Assembly (NCBI RefSeq): GCF_023100685.1
Contig: NZ_CP090064.1
Span: 3,038,001 to 3,102,000, forward strand
Direction: 5' to 3'
DNA length: 64,000 nucleotides
Source of the DNA: Proteus vulgaris
GTDB lineage: Bacteria; Pseudomonadota; Gammaproteobacteria; Enterobacterales; Enterobacteriaceae
The notes under the pieces were generated by a model. The model ran no database searches, was not told the DNA's origin, and saw only the letters and a list, made by a program, of their open reading frames with translations. Below are positions 18,077 through 29,158 of this stretch, piece after piece (the stretch's first letter is position 1; each line of letters starts with the position of its first letter). A program made the position numbers and the translations under genes.

Positions 18077-20674
18077 TTATACCGTTGTTTGGAAAATAAC
18101 TTGGTCTGCTTTATCTGTATATTGAGCAAGTTGATCAAAGTTCAGATAGCGATAAGTATCTTCTGCGGTTTCATCAACTTTATTCATAAAGTCGAGATAC
18201 TCTTGTGGCTCAGGCAAACGACCTAATAATGACGCAACTGCCGCAAGTTCTGCTGAAGCAAGATACACATTTGCACCTGTACCTAAGCGGTTAGGGAAGT
18301 TTCGTGTCGAGGTTGAAACAACAGTTGCACCATCAGCAACACGCGCTTGGTTCCCCATACACAGTGAACAACCAGGTACTTCGATACGTGCTCCACTCTT
18401 ACCAAAGACGCTATAATAGCCCTCTTCCGTTAATTGTGCCGCATCCATTTTTGTTGGTGGAGCAACCCATAAACGTGTTGGTAATTGACCTTTGTGTTGA
18501 TCAAGCAGTTTACCCGCAGCACGGAAGTGACCAATGTTAGTCATACAAGAACCAATGAACACTTCATCAATTTTGCTGTTTGCCACTTCAGATAGTAAGC
18601 GAGCATCATCTGGATCGTTAGGCGCACATAGAATTGGCTCTTTGATCTCATTTAAATCAATTTCGATCACTGCGGCATATTCTGCATCAGCATCCGCTTC
18701 AAGTAATTGCGGATCTTTCAACCAGTTTTCCATTGAAGTAATACGACGTTCAATAGTCCGACGATCGCCATAACCTTCAGATATCATCCATTTCAATAAG
18801 ATAATGTTAGACTGGAGGTACTCAATGATAGGCGCTTTATCCAGTTTAATGGTACAACCCGCAGCTGAACGTTCTGCTGATGCATCAGCAAGCTCAAATG
18901 CTTGTTCTACTTTCAGCTCTGGTAAGCCTTCAATCTCAAGAATGCGACCAGAGAAAATGTTTTTCTTACCTTTTTTCTCAACTGTCAGTAAACCATCTTG
19001 AATTGCGTAATAAGGAATAGCATGAACTAAATCACGCAGTGTCACACCCGGTTGCATTTTGCCTTTAAAACGAACCAGAACAGATTCTGGCATATCTAAT
19101 GGCATAACCCCAGTTGCTGCAGCAAAAGCCACTAGGCCCGAGCCTGCTGGGAATGAGATACCAATAGGGAAACGAGTATGCGAGTCACCACCTGTACCAA
19201 CAGTATCAGGTAATAACATACGATTTAACCATGAGTGGATAATACCATCGCCCGGACGCAGTGAAACACCACCACGATTCATAATAAAGTCAGGCAAAGT
19301 GTGATGCGTTGTAACGTCTACCGGTTTTGGATAAGCCGCAGTATGACAGAATGATTGCATTACTAAATCAGCAGAGAAACCAAGGCACGCCAAGTCTTTT
19401 AGCTCATCACGAGTCATTGGACCTGTTGTATCTTGTGAACCTACTGAGGTCATTTTTGGCTCGCAATATTCGCCCGGGCGAATACCTGTACGACCACAAG
19501 CACGACCTACCATTTTCTGAGCTAGTGAGAAACCACGGTTGCTTTCTGCAACAGGTTTAGCATGACGGAACAGTGTGCTAACTGGTAAACCTAGTGATTC
19601 GCGCGCTTTTGATGTTAATCCACGACCAATGATTAATGGAATACGGCCACCAGCACGAACTTCATCAATTAATACTTCGGTTTTTAACTCAAAGGTTTCC
19701 AGTAACTCATTCGTTTCATGGTTACGAATTTCACCTTTATATGGGTAAATATCAATGACATCACCCATATTTAATTTAGAAACATCAACTTCGATAGGCA
19801 ATGCACCTGCGTCTTCCATTGTGTTAAAGAAGATAGGTGCAATTTTACCACCGAGAACAACCCCGCCACCGCGTTTATTAGGAACGAATGGAATATCATC
19901 CCCCATAAACCAAAGCACGGAGTTTGTCGCTGATTTACGAGAAGAACCAGTGCCTACAACGTCACCAACATAAGCTAGTGGGAAGCCTTTTTTATTTAAT
20001 GCTTCGATTTGTTTGATAGGACCAACACTACCCGGTTGATCTGGTTCAATCCCTTCACGCGCATTTTTTAACATAGCTAAAGCATGTAATGGGATATCTG
20101 GGCGAGACCAAGCATCTGGAGCTGGAGATAAGTCATCGGTATTGGTTTCACCAGTGACTTTAAATACGGTAACAGTAATTTTTTCTGCTAATTCTGGACG
20201 TTCAGTAAACCATGTTGCATCAGCCCAAGATTGCATAATCTGTTTAGCATACACATTGCCTGCTTTGGCTTTTTCTTCAACATCATAGAAGTTATCGAAC
20301 ATCAGTAATGTGTGAGAAAGCGCTTTGGCTGCAATTGGGGCTAATTTGTTGTTATCCAGAGATTCAATTAAAGCATGAATATTATAGCCACCTTGCATGG
20401 TACCTAATAATTCAACGGCTTTTTCTGGCGAGATAAGAGGTGATGTGGTTTCGCCTTTCGCGAGGGCAGTTAAAAAACCCGCCTTAACATAGGCAGCTTC
20501 ATCAACTCCGGGTGGAACACGGTTAACAATTAAATCAAGAAGAAATTCTTCTTCACCTTTAGGGGGATTTTTTAATAGCTCAACAAGTGCGGCTGTTTGT
20601 GTGGCATCGAGAGGTTTTGGAACGACACCTTCAGCTGCACGCTCTGCTACGTGCTTACGGTATTCTTCTAGCAC
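18077..20674 (-). CDS. acnB: Aconitate hydratase B
   Basis: Main TCA-cycle aconitase, also 2-methylisocitrate dehydratase (865 residues). Order of domains: N-terminal HEAT-like domain 4 (about 1-160), swivel domain with [12 protein letters not shown], then the Fe-S catalytic domains. The three cluster cysteines are seen in GSCMTNIGH and in the [10 protein letters not shown] pair. In E. coli the apo-form binds its own mRNA. The upstream 500 bp contains its promoter region; no site was identified with confidence. Downstream yacL is the usual neighbour. Confidence 0.97.
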   Translation of the reverse strand: MLEEYRKHVAERAAEGVVPKPLDATQTAALVELLKNPPKGEEEFLLDLIVNRVPPGVDEAAYVKAGFLTALAKGETTSPLISPEKAVELLGTMQGGYNIHALIESLDNNKLAPIAAKALSHTLLMFDNFYDVEEKAKAGNVYAKQIMQSWADATWFTERPELAEKITVTVFKVTGETNTDDLSPAPDAWSRPDIPLHALAMLKNAREGIEPDQPGSVGPIKQIEALNKKGFPLAYVGDVVGTGSSRKSATNSVLWFMGDDIPFVPNKRGGGVVLGGKIAPIFFNTMEDAGALPIEVDVSKLNMGDVIDIYPYKGEIRNHETNELLETFELKTEVLIDEVRAGGRIPLIIGRGLTSKARESLGLPVSTLFRHAKPVAESNRGFSLAQKMVGRACGRTGIRPGEYCEPKMTSVGSQDTTGPMTRDELKDLACLGFSADLVMQSFCHTAAYPKPVDVTTHHTLPDFIMNRGGVSLRPGDGIIHSWLNRMLLPDTVGTGGDSHTRFPIGISFPAGSGLVAFAAATGVMPLDMPESVLVRFKGKMQPGVTLRDLVHAIPYYAIQDGLLTVEKKGKKNIFSGRILEIEGLPELKVEQAFELADASAERSAAGCTIKLDKAPIIEYLQSNIILLKWMISEGYGDRRTIERRITSMENWLKDPQLLEADADAEYAAVIEIDLNEIKEPILCAPNDPDDARLLSEVANSKIDEVFIGSCMTNIGHFRAAGKLLDQHKGQLPTRLWVAPPTKMDAAQLTEEGYYSVFGKSGARIEVPGCSLCMGNQARVADGATVVSTSTRNFPNRLGTGANVYLASAELAAVASLLGRLPEPQEYLDFMNKVDETAEDTYRYLNFDQLAQYTDKADQVIFQTTV

Positions 20675-21080
20675 GACTGTCTCCTCGCTTCTTTGTCATT
20701 TTGTATAACCCGGCTGTCTGCACCCTGTCTGTTGAAGGATGCCAGGTCAGAGGATCTTTTGCTCGCATAAAACATAAGAGGTTGTAAAATTATGCCCAGC
20801 TAAGGGCTATCAGCATAGCAAATCTTCAACACGATGTTAATTCGTTCACATAAAAGTAACATTAATCAGATTCAAATATCCACTTATTCAGATTAAAACA
20901 CTTAAACAAAATATATAACAGGGACTTTTAACCAAGATTTTGGTTAATAACCACACTTTTTATAGTTTTTTTCATCCTCAAATTAGCACTAAAGTAAAAT
21001 TTGCGGCCAAATAAACATCAATCACACAAAATAACCAGCATCACACAGTAGAAGACGATCAGCATTTCAATAAAAAATAT
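20675..21080. other. Gene-free spacer upstream of acnB
   Basis: About 400 bp between the acnB start and the lpd terminator. It should hold the acnB promoter and 5' leader. E. coli carries yacC/yacH/speED-type genes between lpd and acnB; none is present here. I see no convincing reading frame, repeat or RNA gene. Confidence 0.6.
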
Positions 21081-21115
21081 AAAAAAAGAGCCAAGTTCCA
21101 TAAAGAACTTAGCCC
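21081..21115 (-). terminator. Terminator of the pdh operon (after lpd)
   Basis: On the minus strand GGGCTAAGTTC pairs with GAACTTGGCTC (with a G-U pair) and runs into seven T residues. It lies 76 bp beyond the lpd stop and closes the pdhR-aceE-aceF-lpd unit. Confidence 0.85.
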
Positions 21116-21191
21116 TTATCATTTAAACTACTTTAGTAAACTGTTTTCAGTAAAGCTATTTTCAGCAAAACCGTTTCCAGTAAAAAGTCGC

Positions 21192-22619
21192 TTATTTTTT
21201 CTTTTTCGCTTTTGGATTTGGCAGGTCAGTGATACTACCTTCAAATACTTCCGCAGCCATACCAATTGATTCGTATAACGTTGGGTGAGCGTGGATAGTT
21301 AATGCGATATCTTCAGCATCACAACCCATTTCGATTGCCAGACCAATTTCACCTAACAGTTCACCACCGTTAGAACCAACAATTGCACCACCGATAACAC
21401 GGTTAGTTTCTTTGTCGAAAATCAGTTTAGTCATACCATCAGCACAATCTGATGCGATTGCACGGCCTGATGCAGCCCATGGGAAAGAAGCCACTTCATA
21501 GCTAACGCCTTTCTCTTTCGCTTCTTTTTCTGTCATACCAACCCATGCAACTTCTGGTTCAGTATAAGCGATTGATGGAATAACTTTAGGATCGAAGTAA
21601 TGTTTTTTACCAGAAATAACTTCTGCTGCAACGTGACCTTCATGAACACCTTTGTGAGCCAGCATTGGTTGACCAACAATGTCTCCGATAGCAAAGATGT
21701 GAGGTACATTAGTACGCATTTGTTTGTCAACATGGATAAAGCCACGATCATCAACTTCGATGCCTGCTTTACCTGCGTCTAATAATTTACCATTAGGTAC
21801 ACGACCGATAGCAACCAATACTGCATCGTAACGTTGTGGTTCTGCTGGGGCTTTTTTGCCTTCCATCGTTACGTAGATGCCATCTTCTTTTGCTTCAACC
21901 GCAGTTACTTTGGTTTCTAGCATCAGGTTAAATTTCTTGCTGATACGTTTGGTAAATACTTTAACCACGTCTTTGTCAGCAGCAGGAATAACCTGATCAA
22001 ACATTTCAACCACGTCAATCTGAGAACCCAGAGAGTGATAAACCGTTCCCATTTCCAGACCGATGATACCGCCACCCATAACCAGTAAACGCTCTGGTAC
22101 GGTTTTCAGTTGCAGCGCATCTGTTGAATCCCATACTCGTGGGTCTTCATGTGGAATAAATGGTAATTCGATTGGACGTGAGCCGGCAGCAACGATTGCA
22201 TTTTCAAAAGTGATGGTAGTTGTACCTTCACCACCTTCAACAGACAATGTATGAGAACCAGTGAATCGTGCTTCGCCATTAACAACAGTCACTTTACGGC
22301 CTTTAGCCATGCCCGCTAAGCCACCGGTTAATTGAGAAATAACTTTGTCTTTCCAGATGCGAATTTTGTCGATATCTGTTTTTGGTGCATCAAAAACAAC
22401 ACCATGTTCAGATAATGCTTTCGCTTCTTCGATAACTTTAGCAACGTGGAGTAACGCTTTAGAAGGGATACAACCCACATTCAGACAAACACCACCTAAA
22501 GTAGAGTGACGTTCAACTAAAACTGTTTCTAAACCTAAGTCAGCGCAACGGAACGCCGCGGAATAACCCGCAGGGCCTGCGCCGAGAACCACTACCTGTG
22601 CTTTAATTTCAGTACTCAT
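21192..22619 (-). CDS. lpd: Dihydrolipoamide dehydrogenase (E3)
   Basis: Flavoprotein that reoxidises dihydrolipoyl groups of the pyruvate and 2-oxoglutarate dehydrogenase complexes and the glycine cleavage system (475 residues). Domains: FAD fold with GAGPAGYSAA near residue 13, the redox disulfide GGVCLNVGCIPSK at about 42-54, NAD fold with GGGIIGLEMG, and the dimerisation domain containing the catalytic His-Glu in HAHPTLYES. Encoded 200 bp after aceF; that spacer probably holds a separate lpd promoter as in E. coli. Confidence 0.97.
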   Translation of the reverse strand: MSTEIKAQVVVLGAGPAGYSAAFRCADLGLETVLVERHSTLGGVCLNVGCIPSKALLHVAKVIEEAKALSEHGVVFDAPKTDIDKIRIWKDKVISQLTGGLAGMAKGRKVTVVNGEARFTGSHTLSVEGGEGTTTITFENAIVAAGSRPIELPFIPHEDPRVWDSTDALQLKTVPERLLVMGGGIIGLEMGTVYHSLGSQIDVVEMFDQVIPAADKDVVKVFTKRISKKFNLMLETKVTAVEAKEDGIYVTMEGKKAPAEPQRYDAVLVAIGRVPNGKLLDAGKAGIEVDDRGFIHVDKQMRTNVPHIFAIGDIVGQPMLAHKGVHEGHVAAEVISGKKHYFDPKVIPSIAYTEPEVAWVGMTEKEAKEKGVSYEVASFPWAASGRAIASDCADGMTKLIFDKETNRVIGGAIVGSNGGELLGEIGLAIEMGCDAEDIALTIHAHPTLYESIGMAAEVFEGSITDLPNPKAKKKK

Positions 22620-22791
22620 CGTGACCTCATTATTTATTTGTCCGGCGAGTCAGACGAAAATCCATATTTAACACCGAGACTTACATACCGCATGCAGTTT
22701 ACAGAAATGTTAATAAACTGAAAAGCGCTCTAACATGACGGATCTCACAACCTAAGATGTATGACTGTAAAATCTATCATCGTAATCAGAG

Positions 22792-22814
22792 AAACCGGCG
22801 CTAAGCACCGGTTT
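22792..22814 (-). repeat. Hairpin after aceF
   Basis: AAACCGG and CCGGTTT form a 7-bp stem with a 9-nt loop just after the aceF stop. No T run follows on the minus strand, so it looks more like an mRNA-stabilising or partial attenuating hairpin between aceF and lpd than a full terminator. Confidence 0.55.
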
Positions 22815-22820
22815 AAATAA

Positions 22821-24677
22821 TTACATTACCAAACGACGTAAATCGCTCATGTACTGATTAATCAGAGTGATGAATCGAGCACCATCAGCACCATCGATCA
22901 CACGGTGATCGAAAGATAATGACATTGGTAGAATCAAGCGTGGTACGAACTCTTTACCATTCCATACAGGTTTCATAGAAGAACGGGAAAGTCCCATAAT
23001 CGCAACTTCTGGTGCGTTAACGATTGGTGCAAAACCGGTAGTACCGATACCACCAAGGCTAGAAATTGTGAAACATCCGCCTTGCATATCCGCAGCTGTC
23101 AGTTTACCTGCACGTGCTTTCTTAGAAACTTCAGCTAACTCATAAGACAGTTCGATAATGCCTTTTTTGTTAACATCTTTGAAAACAGGAACAACTAAAC
23201 CGTTAGGTGTATCTACAGCAATGCCGATATTGATGTATTTTTTCAGGATCAGTTTCTGTCCATCTTCAGAGATAGAGCTGTTAAAGCGTGGCATATCTGC
23301 CAGTGCTTTTGCTGCTGCTTTCATCACGAAGACTAACGGAGTGATCTTAACATCCAGTTTTTTCTTCTCTGCTTCTTTATTTTGCTGTTTACGGAATTCT
23401 TCAACCTCAGTGATATCTGCTTCATCGAACAGATTTACGTGAGGGATCATCACCCAGTTACGGCTTAAGTTAGCACCAGAGATTTTCTGGATACGGCTTA
23501 ATTCAACTTCTTCAATTTCACCAAACTTGCTGAAGTCAACTTTCGGCCAAGGTAACATGCCTGGTAATCCGCCACCTGCATTTGCTGGCGCTGATTCAGC
23601 ACGTTTAATTAACTCTTTCACGTAAGACTGAACGTCTTCACGTAAGATACGGCCTTTACGACCAGTACCTTTCACTTTCGCTAAATTCACACCAAATTCA
23701 CGCGCTAAGCGACGAATAACAGGTGTTGCATGAACGTAAGCATCATTTTCAACGAATTCTTCTTTTGCTGCTGGTGCAGTTGCTTGTGCTTTAGCAGGTG
23801 CTGCTGGTGCAGAACTTGCTGGCGCAGGTGCGGCTGCTGCTGCTTGAGCAACAGGTGCTGCACCGGCAACTTCAAACGTCATGATCAGTGAGCCAGTTTT
23901 CACTTTATCGCCCACTGCAATTTTGATCTCTTTAACCACACCTGCAAATGGTGCTGGAACTTCCATAGAAGCTTTATCACCTTCAACGGTGATCAGTGAT
24001 TGTTCTTCAGAGATGGAATCACCTACTTTAACCATCACTTCAGTAACTTCAACTTCGTCACCACCGATATCTGGAACATTCACTTCTTTCACAGCAGATG
24101 TTGCTGGTGCAGATGCTGCTGGAGCTGCTTGAGCAACAGGTGCGCTACCTGCAACTTCAAATACCATGATAAGAGAGCCTGTGCTCACTTTATCACCAGT
24201 TGCGATTTTAATTTCTTTCACAACGCCAGCAAATGGAGCTGGAACTTCCATAGAAGCTTTATCACCTTCTACAGTGATCAGCGATTGTTCTTCAGCAACG
24301 CTATCGCCCACTTTTACCATCACTTCGGTAACTTCAACTTCGTCACCGCCGATATCAGGTACATGAACTTCTTTTAATTCTGCCGTTGCAGGCGATGCTG
24401 CTGGCGCAGGAGCTGCGGCTTGAGCTGGTGCAGCTTGCGCGGCACCTTCTGCTTCAAAAATCATGATAAGAGAACCAGTTTGGACTTTATCGCCCACAGC
24501 AATTTTGATCTCTTTCACTACACCCGCTTGTGGTGATGGGACTTCCATAGAAGCTTTGTCACCTTCTACAGTAATTAAGGATTGTTCTTCCTCAATACGG
24601 TCGCCCACTTTCACCATCACTTCGGTGACTTCAACTTCATCAGCACCGATATCTGGGACTTTAATTTCAATAGACAT
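22821..24677 (-). CDS. aceF: Pyruvate dehydrogenase E2, dihydrolipoyl acetyltransferase
   Basis: Core of the pyruvate dehydrogenase complex (618 residues). There are three tandem lipoyl domains, each with the [11 protein letters not shown] motif; the lipoylated lysines are at about 41, 140 and 235. Ala/Pro-rich hinges follow each domain, then the E1/E3-binding domain ([20 protein letters not shown] near 320-340) and the catalytic acetyltransferase domain ending in [17 protein letters not shown] with the active-site His. The lipoyl repeats are nearly identical at DNA level as well. Starts 12 bp after the aceE stop. Confidence 0.98.
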   Translation of the reverse strand: MSIEIKVPDIGADEVEVTEVMVKVGDRIEEEQSLITVEGDKASMEVPSPQAGVVKEIKIAVGDKVQTGSLIMIFEAEGAAQAAPAQAAAPAPAASPATAELKEVHVPDIGGDEVEVTEVMVKVGDSVAEEQSLITVEGDKASMEVPAPFAGVVKEIKIATGDKVSTGSLIMVFEVAGSAPVAQAAPAASAPATSAVKEVNVPDIGGDEVEVTEVMVKVGDSISEEQSLITVEGDKASMEVPAPFAGVVKEIKIAVGDKVKTGSLIMTFEVAGAAPVAQAAAAAPAPASSAPAAPAKAQATAPAAKEEFVENDAYVHATPVIRRLAREFGVNLAKVKGTGRKGRILREDVQSYVKELIKRAESAPANAGGGLPGMLPWPKVDFSKFGEIEEVELSRIQKISGANLSRNWVMIPHVNLFDEADITEVEEFRKQQNKEAEKKKLDVKITPLVFVMKAAAKALADMPRFNSSISEDGQKLILKKYINIGIAVDTPNGLVVPVFKDVNKKGIIELSYELAEVSKKARAGKLTAADMQGGCFTISSLGGIGTTGFAPIVNAPEVAIMGLSRSSMKPVWNGKEFVPRLILPMSLSFDHRVIDGADGARFITLINQYMSDLRRLVM

Positions 24678-24689
24678 TCACTTTACCTC

Positions 24690-27356
24690 TTACGCCAGAC
24701 GTGGGTTTACTTTTTCAGGGTTGATGTTGTATTTATTGATTGCTTCTTCAACAACCTTCACATCAATCTCACCACGTTTAGCTAATTCACCTAATGCAGC
24801 AACAATCACATAAGAAGTATCAACTTCGAAGTGGTGACGCAGGTTTTCACGGCTATCAGAACGACCGAAACCATCTGTACCTAATACGCGGTAATCATCT
24901 GCTGGTACATAAGTACGAACTTGTTCAGCGAACAGTTTCATATAGTCAGTAGAGGCTACAGCTGGTGCATCATTCATAATTTGAGCGATGTAAGGTACAC
25001 GCGGTGCTTCAGATGGGTGTAGCATGTTCCAACGTTCACAATCTTGACCATCACGAGCCAGTTCTGTGAATGAAGTTACGCTATAAACATCAGAACCAAT
25101 ACCGTATTCAGTAGACAGGATTTGTGCTGCTTCACGAACGTGACGCAGAATAGAACCTGAACCCAGTAACTGAACTTTACCTTTCGCGCCTTCCAGTGAT
25201 TCCAGTTTGTAGATACCTTTACGGATACCTTCTTCAACACCGGCTGGCATTGCTGGCATATGGTAGTTTTCGTTGAGTGTAGTGATGTAGTAATAAACGT
25301 TTTCTTGTTTATCACCATACATACGCTCTAAACCATCTTGCATGATAACAGCAACTTCATAAGCAAATGCTGGATCATAAGAGATACAGTTAGGGATAGT
25401 CAGCGATTGAATATGGCTATGACCATCTTCGTGTTGTAAACCTTCACCATTAAGTGTTGTACGGCCTGAAGTACCACCCACTAAGAAGCCACGAGCTTGT
25501 TGGTCACCTGCTGCCCAGCATAGGTCGCCAATACGTTGGAAACCAAACATTGAGTAGTAGATATAGAATGGGATCATTGGCAGGTTGTTAGTGCTGTAAG
25601 ATGTTGCAGCTGCTAACCAAGATGCGCCAGCACCCAGTTCGTTGATACCTTCTTGCAGAATTTGACCTTTAACGTCTTCTTTATAGTAAGCAACTTGCTC
25701 ACGATCTTGAGGCGTATATTGCTGGCCATTCGGGCTATAAATACCGATTTGACGGAACAGGCCTTCCATACCGAAAGTACGTGCTTCGTCAGCAATAATT
25801 GGAACTAAACGATCTTTGATAGATTTATTTTTCAACATTACGTTCAGTGCACGAACGAATGCGATAGTTGTAGAAATCTCTTTAGATTGTTCTTCCAGTA
25901 ATTGGCTGAAATCTTCCAGTGTCGGAATATCCAGTTTTTCTTCAAAACGAGGACGACGTGCTGGCAAATAACCGCCTAAATCCTGACGACGTGCGTGCAG
26001 GTATTTGTATTCTTCTGACTCTTTGTCAAAAGTAATATAAGGCAGGTCTTTGATTTGCTCATCAGCAACTGGAATATTGAAACGATCACGGAAATGGTGA
26101 ACGCCATCCATGTTCATTTTTTTAACTTGGTGAGCAATGTTTTTACCTTCTGCTGTTTCACCCATACCATAACCTTTAATGGTTTGAGCTAAAATAACAG
26201 TTGGTTTGTTTTGAGTATCTTTTGCTTTTTGGAATGCAGCAAAAACTTTCTTCGGATCGTGACCACCACGGTTTAATGCCCAGATTTCATCATCAGTCAT
26301 ATCTTTAACTAATGCAGCAGTTTCTGGGTAACGATTGAAGAAATGCTCACGAACATAAGCGCCATCACGAGATTTAAATGTCTGGTAATCACCATCCAGG
26401 GTTTCATTCATTAATTGAATGAGTTTACCAGAGGTGTCTTTACGCAGAAGCTCATCCCAACGATCGCCCCACATTACTTTGATAACGTTCCAGCCAGCAC
26501 CGGCAAAGATACCTTCTAATTCGTTAACAATTTTGCCGTTACCTGTAACTGGGCCATCAAGACGTTGTAAGTTACAGTTAACAACGAAGCACAGGTTATC
26601 TAATTTTTCGCGAACTGCGATGGTGATTGCACCTTTAGATTCTGGTTCGTCCATTTCGCCATCGCCTAAGAACGCATAAACAGTTTGTTTAGTCGTATCT
26701 TTTAAGCCACGGTGATTTAAATATTTCAGGAATTTAGCTTGATAAATTGCAGATAGAGGCCCCAGACCCATAGAAACAGTTGGGAACTGCCAGAATTCAG
26801 GCATTAATTTAGGGTGTGGATAAGAAGATAAACCTTTACCACCAATTTCTTGACGGAAGTTGTTTAATTGTTCTTCTGTTAAACGACCTTCTAAGAATGC
26901 GCGTGCATAGATACCTGGGGAGATATGTCCTTGGAAGTAAACTAAGTCGCCGCCATCAGTTTCATTTTGAGCACGGAAGAAGTGGTTAAAGCACACTTCA
27001 TATAACGTTGCAGAAGATTGGAATGACGCCATGTGTCCGCCGAGTTCCAAATCTTTTTTGGATGCACGCAGAACCATCATTACTGCGTTCCAGCGAATAG
27101 CAGAACGAATACGACGCTCTAATTCCAGATTGCCAGGGTAAGCGGGTTCATCTTCAGCAGGAATGGTATTGATATAATCACTGTGTACAGAGCCGCCTAA
27201 AGCAATATTAAGACCGCCATTACGGGCTTGTTTTAATACCTGATCAATCAGGAACTGTGCACGCTCAACACCTTCTTCACGGATGACCGAGTCGATCGCT
27301 TGTAACCAGTCGCGAGTTTCGATCGGATCCACGTCATTTTTCAGCATATCTGACAT
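24690..27356 (-). CDS. aceE: Pyruvate dehydrogenase E1 component
   Basis: Homodimeric thiamine-diphosphate enzyme decarboxylating pyruvate and acetylating the E2 lipoyl groups (888 residues, normal length). The ThDP/Mg motif runs from GDGEMDEPES to NCNLQ. N-terminal sequence MSDMLKNDVDPIETRDWLQA is the conserved E2-binding region. Translation follows a purine-rich AAGGAAT site. It is preceded by a 163-nt spacer after pdhR that contains three strong hairpins, so expression relative to pdhR may be set by RNA structure. Confidence 0.98.
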   Translation of the reverse strand: MSDMLKNDVDPIETRDWLQAIDSVIREEGVERAQFLIDQVLKQARNGGLNIALGGSVHSDYINTIPAEDEPAYPGNLELERRIRSAIRWNAVMMVLRASKKDLELGGHMASFQSSATLYEVCFNHFFRAQNETDGGDLVYFQGHISPGIYARAFLEGRLTEEQLNNFRQEIGGKGLSSYPHPKLMPEFWQFPTVSMGLGPLSAIYQAKFLKYLNHRGLKDTTKQTVYAFLGDGEMDEPESKGAITIAVREKLDNLCFVVNCNLQRLDGPVTGNGKIVNELEGIFAGAGWNVIKVMWGDRWDELLRKDTSGKLIQLMNETLDGDYQTFKSRDGAYVREHFFNRYPETAALVKDMTDDEIWALNRGGHDPKKVFAAFQKAKDTQNKPTVILAQTIKGYGMGETAEGKNIAHQVKKMNMDGVHHFRDRFNIPVADEQIKDLPYITFDKESEEYKYLHARRQDLGGYLPARRPRFEEKLDIPTLEDFSQLLEEQSKEISTTIAFVRALNVMLKNKSIKDRLVPIIADEARTFGMEGLFRQIGIYSPNGQQYTPQDREQVAYYKEDVKGQILQEGINELGAGASWLAAATSYSTNNLPMIPFYIYYSMFGFQRIGDLCWAAGDQQARGFLVGGTSGRTTLNGEGLQHEDGHSHIQSLTIPNCISYDPAFAYEVAVIMQDGLERMYGDKQENVYYYITTLNENYHMPAMPAGVEEGIRKGIYKLESLEGAKGKVQLLGSGSILRHVREAAQILSTEYGIGSDVYSVTSFTELARDGQDCERWNMLHPSEAPRVPYIAQIMNDAPAVASTDYMKLFAEQVRTYVPADDYRVLGTDGFGRSDSRENLRHHFEVDTSYVIVAALGELAKRGEIDVKVVEEAINKYNINPEKVNPRLA

Positions 27357-27398
27357 GGTGTATTCCTTATCTGTTATCTGTTTTTAATGGTTATGGGA

Positions 27399-27520
27399 GT
27401 CTATCTTCCCGTTATACCCATTTGATATGACGGGAAGATAGACCCTGCTGTTATTACCGCTATCCCTGAAAATCACAGGGAGATAGGTAGTACAGACTCA
27501 GCGGTCAGGATCTGTGCTAC
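27399..27520 (-). repeat. Three consecutive hairpins in the pdhR-aceE spacer
   Basis: Three inverted repeats lie head to tail: 27487-27520 (GTAGTACAGA / TCTGTGCTAC, one G-U, overlapping the pdhR stop), 27460-27486 (CTATCCCTG / CAGGGAGATAG with a bulge) and 27399-27443 (GTCTATCTTCCCGT / ACGGGAAGATAGAC, a perfect 14-bp stem). The last has no downstream T run towards aceE. Read as mRNA they would make a continuous structured leader in front of aceE. Function is unknown: processing, differential stability or attenuation are possible. Confidence 0.7.
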
Positions 27521-28290
27521 TAAAATAAATCAGGGTGTTGTTGGAGCCGGCGCAAAGAGCGCTCACGGCGAGTATGTTCACGACTCATATCCAACAAAAC
27601 ATCTTCAATAAAGGCTAAATGGCGATGTGAAGCTTCACGCGCTACCTCTGGCTCTCTATTAATAATAGCCTGATAAATCTGACTACGATGCTCACTTACG
27701 GCAGTTAACATCTCTTTACGAGTGTAAAGAAACTCAAAATTCTGGCGGATATTCTGCTCAAGCATAGGTACCATGCATCTTAATAAATGTAATAGAACAA
27801 CATTATGAGCAGCTTCCGTGACAATTAATTGATATTGCAATACAGCTTCAGACTCAGCGACTAAATCACCCTTTTCGTGGGCCTTCAAAATACAATCATG
27901 GCTTGCCTTGATACGAGCAAGATCTTCATTAGTACCGCGTAACGCTGCATAATAAGCAGCAATACCTTCAAGGGCATGGCGCGTTTCTAAGAGATCAAAT
28001 TGAGATTCGGGATGTCCGCTAAGCAGTTGAGCTAAAGGATCACTAAAACTTTGCCAGAGATTATGCTGAACAAATGTTCCACCGCCTTGGCGACGAAGTA
28101 AAAAACCTTTAGCTTCTAATTTTTGGATAGCTTCACGCAATGAAGGGCGGGATACATCAAATTGCTTCGCCAGCTCACGCTCAGGTAAGAGTTTTTCTCC
28201 TGGACGCAGAGTGCCTTCTAAAATCAGATGCTCAAGCTGTTGCTCAATGACATCAGAAAGCTTAGGTTGACGGATTTTTGTATAAGCCAT
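27520..28290 (-). CDS. pdhR: GntR-family repressor PdhR
   Basis: Pyruvate-responsive repressor of the pyruvate dehydrogenase operon and, in E. coli, of respiratory genes. It has the winged HTH at about 9-75 ([21 protein letters not shown] is around the recognition helix; shown region is one residue longer than the core) and an FadR-type all-helical C-terminal effector domain. The start is placed at the ATG giving [13 protein letters not shown], the conserved enterobacterial N-terminus; another in-frame ATG lies five codons upstream (28303-28305), and neither has a clear ribosome site. Its own operator lies about 50 bp upstream. Confidence 0.94.
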   Translation of the reverse strand: MAYTKIRQPKLSDVIEQQLEHLILEGTLRPGEKLLPERELAKQFDVSRPSLREAIQKLEAKGFLLRRQGGGTFVQHNLWQSFSDPLAQLLSGHPESQFDLLETRHALEGIAAYYAALRGTNEDLARIKASHDCILKAHEKGDLVAESEAVLQYQLIVTEAAHNVVLLHLLRCMVPMLEQNIRQNFEFLYTRKEMLTAVSEHRSQIYQAIINREPEVAREASHRHLAFIEDVLLDMSREHTRRERSLRRLQQHPDLF

Positions 28291-28340
28291 ATTGCTGGAA
28301 GCCATTATTGGATAACTATTACCTTTGTGATTGAGTTGTC

Positions 28341-28364
28341 AATTGGTAATACCAATTTAATATA
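28341..28364 (-). promoter_or_regulatory. PdhR operator and pdhR promoter -10
   Basis: AATTGGTAATACCAATT at 28341-28357 is a perfect dyad matching the PdhR box (ATTGGTnnnACCAAT). Directly upstream on the minus strand is TATATT (28359-28364), a good -10 element, so the repressor would cover the transcription start, as known for E. coli pdhR. This supports autoregulation of the pdhR-aceEF-lpd operon. Confidence 0.88.
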
Positions 28365-28615
28365 ACGGATAATAAAGTAACAAAGTATTCACTAACTGTC
28401 CATACAGTTGTTGAGCGAAATCATAAAAACCTGCAAATTTTAACAAATTATTTTAAAAATTCATCAAAAGTGATAACTAGATCGCATTATACTGAAACGT
28501 TAAAAATAAATTTTTTAACGTTTTTTAAACACATAAACAGTCAAACTGAAGCGTGACAGCAATAATTAACTGAATAAACAATCATTATAATCAGTTTTTA
28601 ATTCATCCATCTCTG

Positions 28616-29158
28616 TTATTTCGTTAACAAACTATGAAAATAGTCCCAATCAAAGTGAGGCCCTGGATCTGTTTTTCTATTTGGTGCAACATCACTATGC
28701 CCTGTAATGTTCTCTTTAATGGCAGGATAAAGCGTAATAAGTGATTGAGTTATCTTGGCTAATTGCTGATATTGGTTTGGTGTAAAATCACAATTATCAG
28801 TGCCTTCAAGCTCTATACCAATAGAGAAATCATTGCACTTTTCTCTACCTTTATATAAAGAAACGCCCGCATGCCACGCTCTATCTGTAAAAGGCACATA
28901 TTGCACAATTTCACCATCACGCCGAATAAGACAATGAGCAGATACTCTTAAGTCGATTATTTCACTAAAAAAAGGATGATCTTCCTCTGATAACGTATTG
29001 GTAAATAACCTATCAATATAAGGCCCACCAAATTGACCTGGTGGCAAACTGATATTGTGAACAATCAGTAAAGAGGGGGCTTCGCCTTCAGGCCTTTTAT
29101 CATGATTTGGTGAAGGTACTTTTCTTACATCAATAAGCCAACCTTGTTTAATTTCCAC
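28616..29158 (-). CDS. ampD: 1,6-anhydro-N-acetylmuramyl-L-alanine amidase AmpD
   Basis: Cytoplasmic zinc amidase that removes the stem peptide from anhydro-muropeptides in peptidoglycan recycling (180 residues). Zinc ligands are recognisable: His34 in LLIVHNISLP, the His in ENITGHSDVAPNRKTDPGPH and the Asp of KTDPG. In bacteria with an AmpR-type regulated beta-lactamase its loss derepresses the enzyme. The usual partner gene ampE is missing: the next 300 bp contain only the pdhR promoter region. Divergent from ppdD. Confidence 0.95.
   Translation of the reverse strand: MEIKQGWLIDVRKVPSPNHDKRPEGEAPSLLIVHNISLPPGQFGGPYIDRLFTNTLSEEDHPFFSEIIDLRVSAHCLIRRDGEIVQYVPFTDRAWHAGVSLYKGREKCNDFSIGIELEGTDNCDFTPNQYQQLAKITQSLITLYPAIKENITGHSDVAPNRKTDPGPHFDWDYFHSLLTK

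Noticed and set aside
23881..24813. Several plus-strand frames that look repetitive
   Set aside because: They are antisense shadows of the repeated lipoyl domains of aceF; the repetition comes from the real gene.
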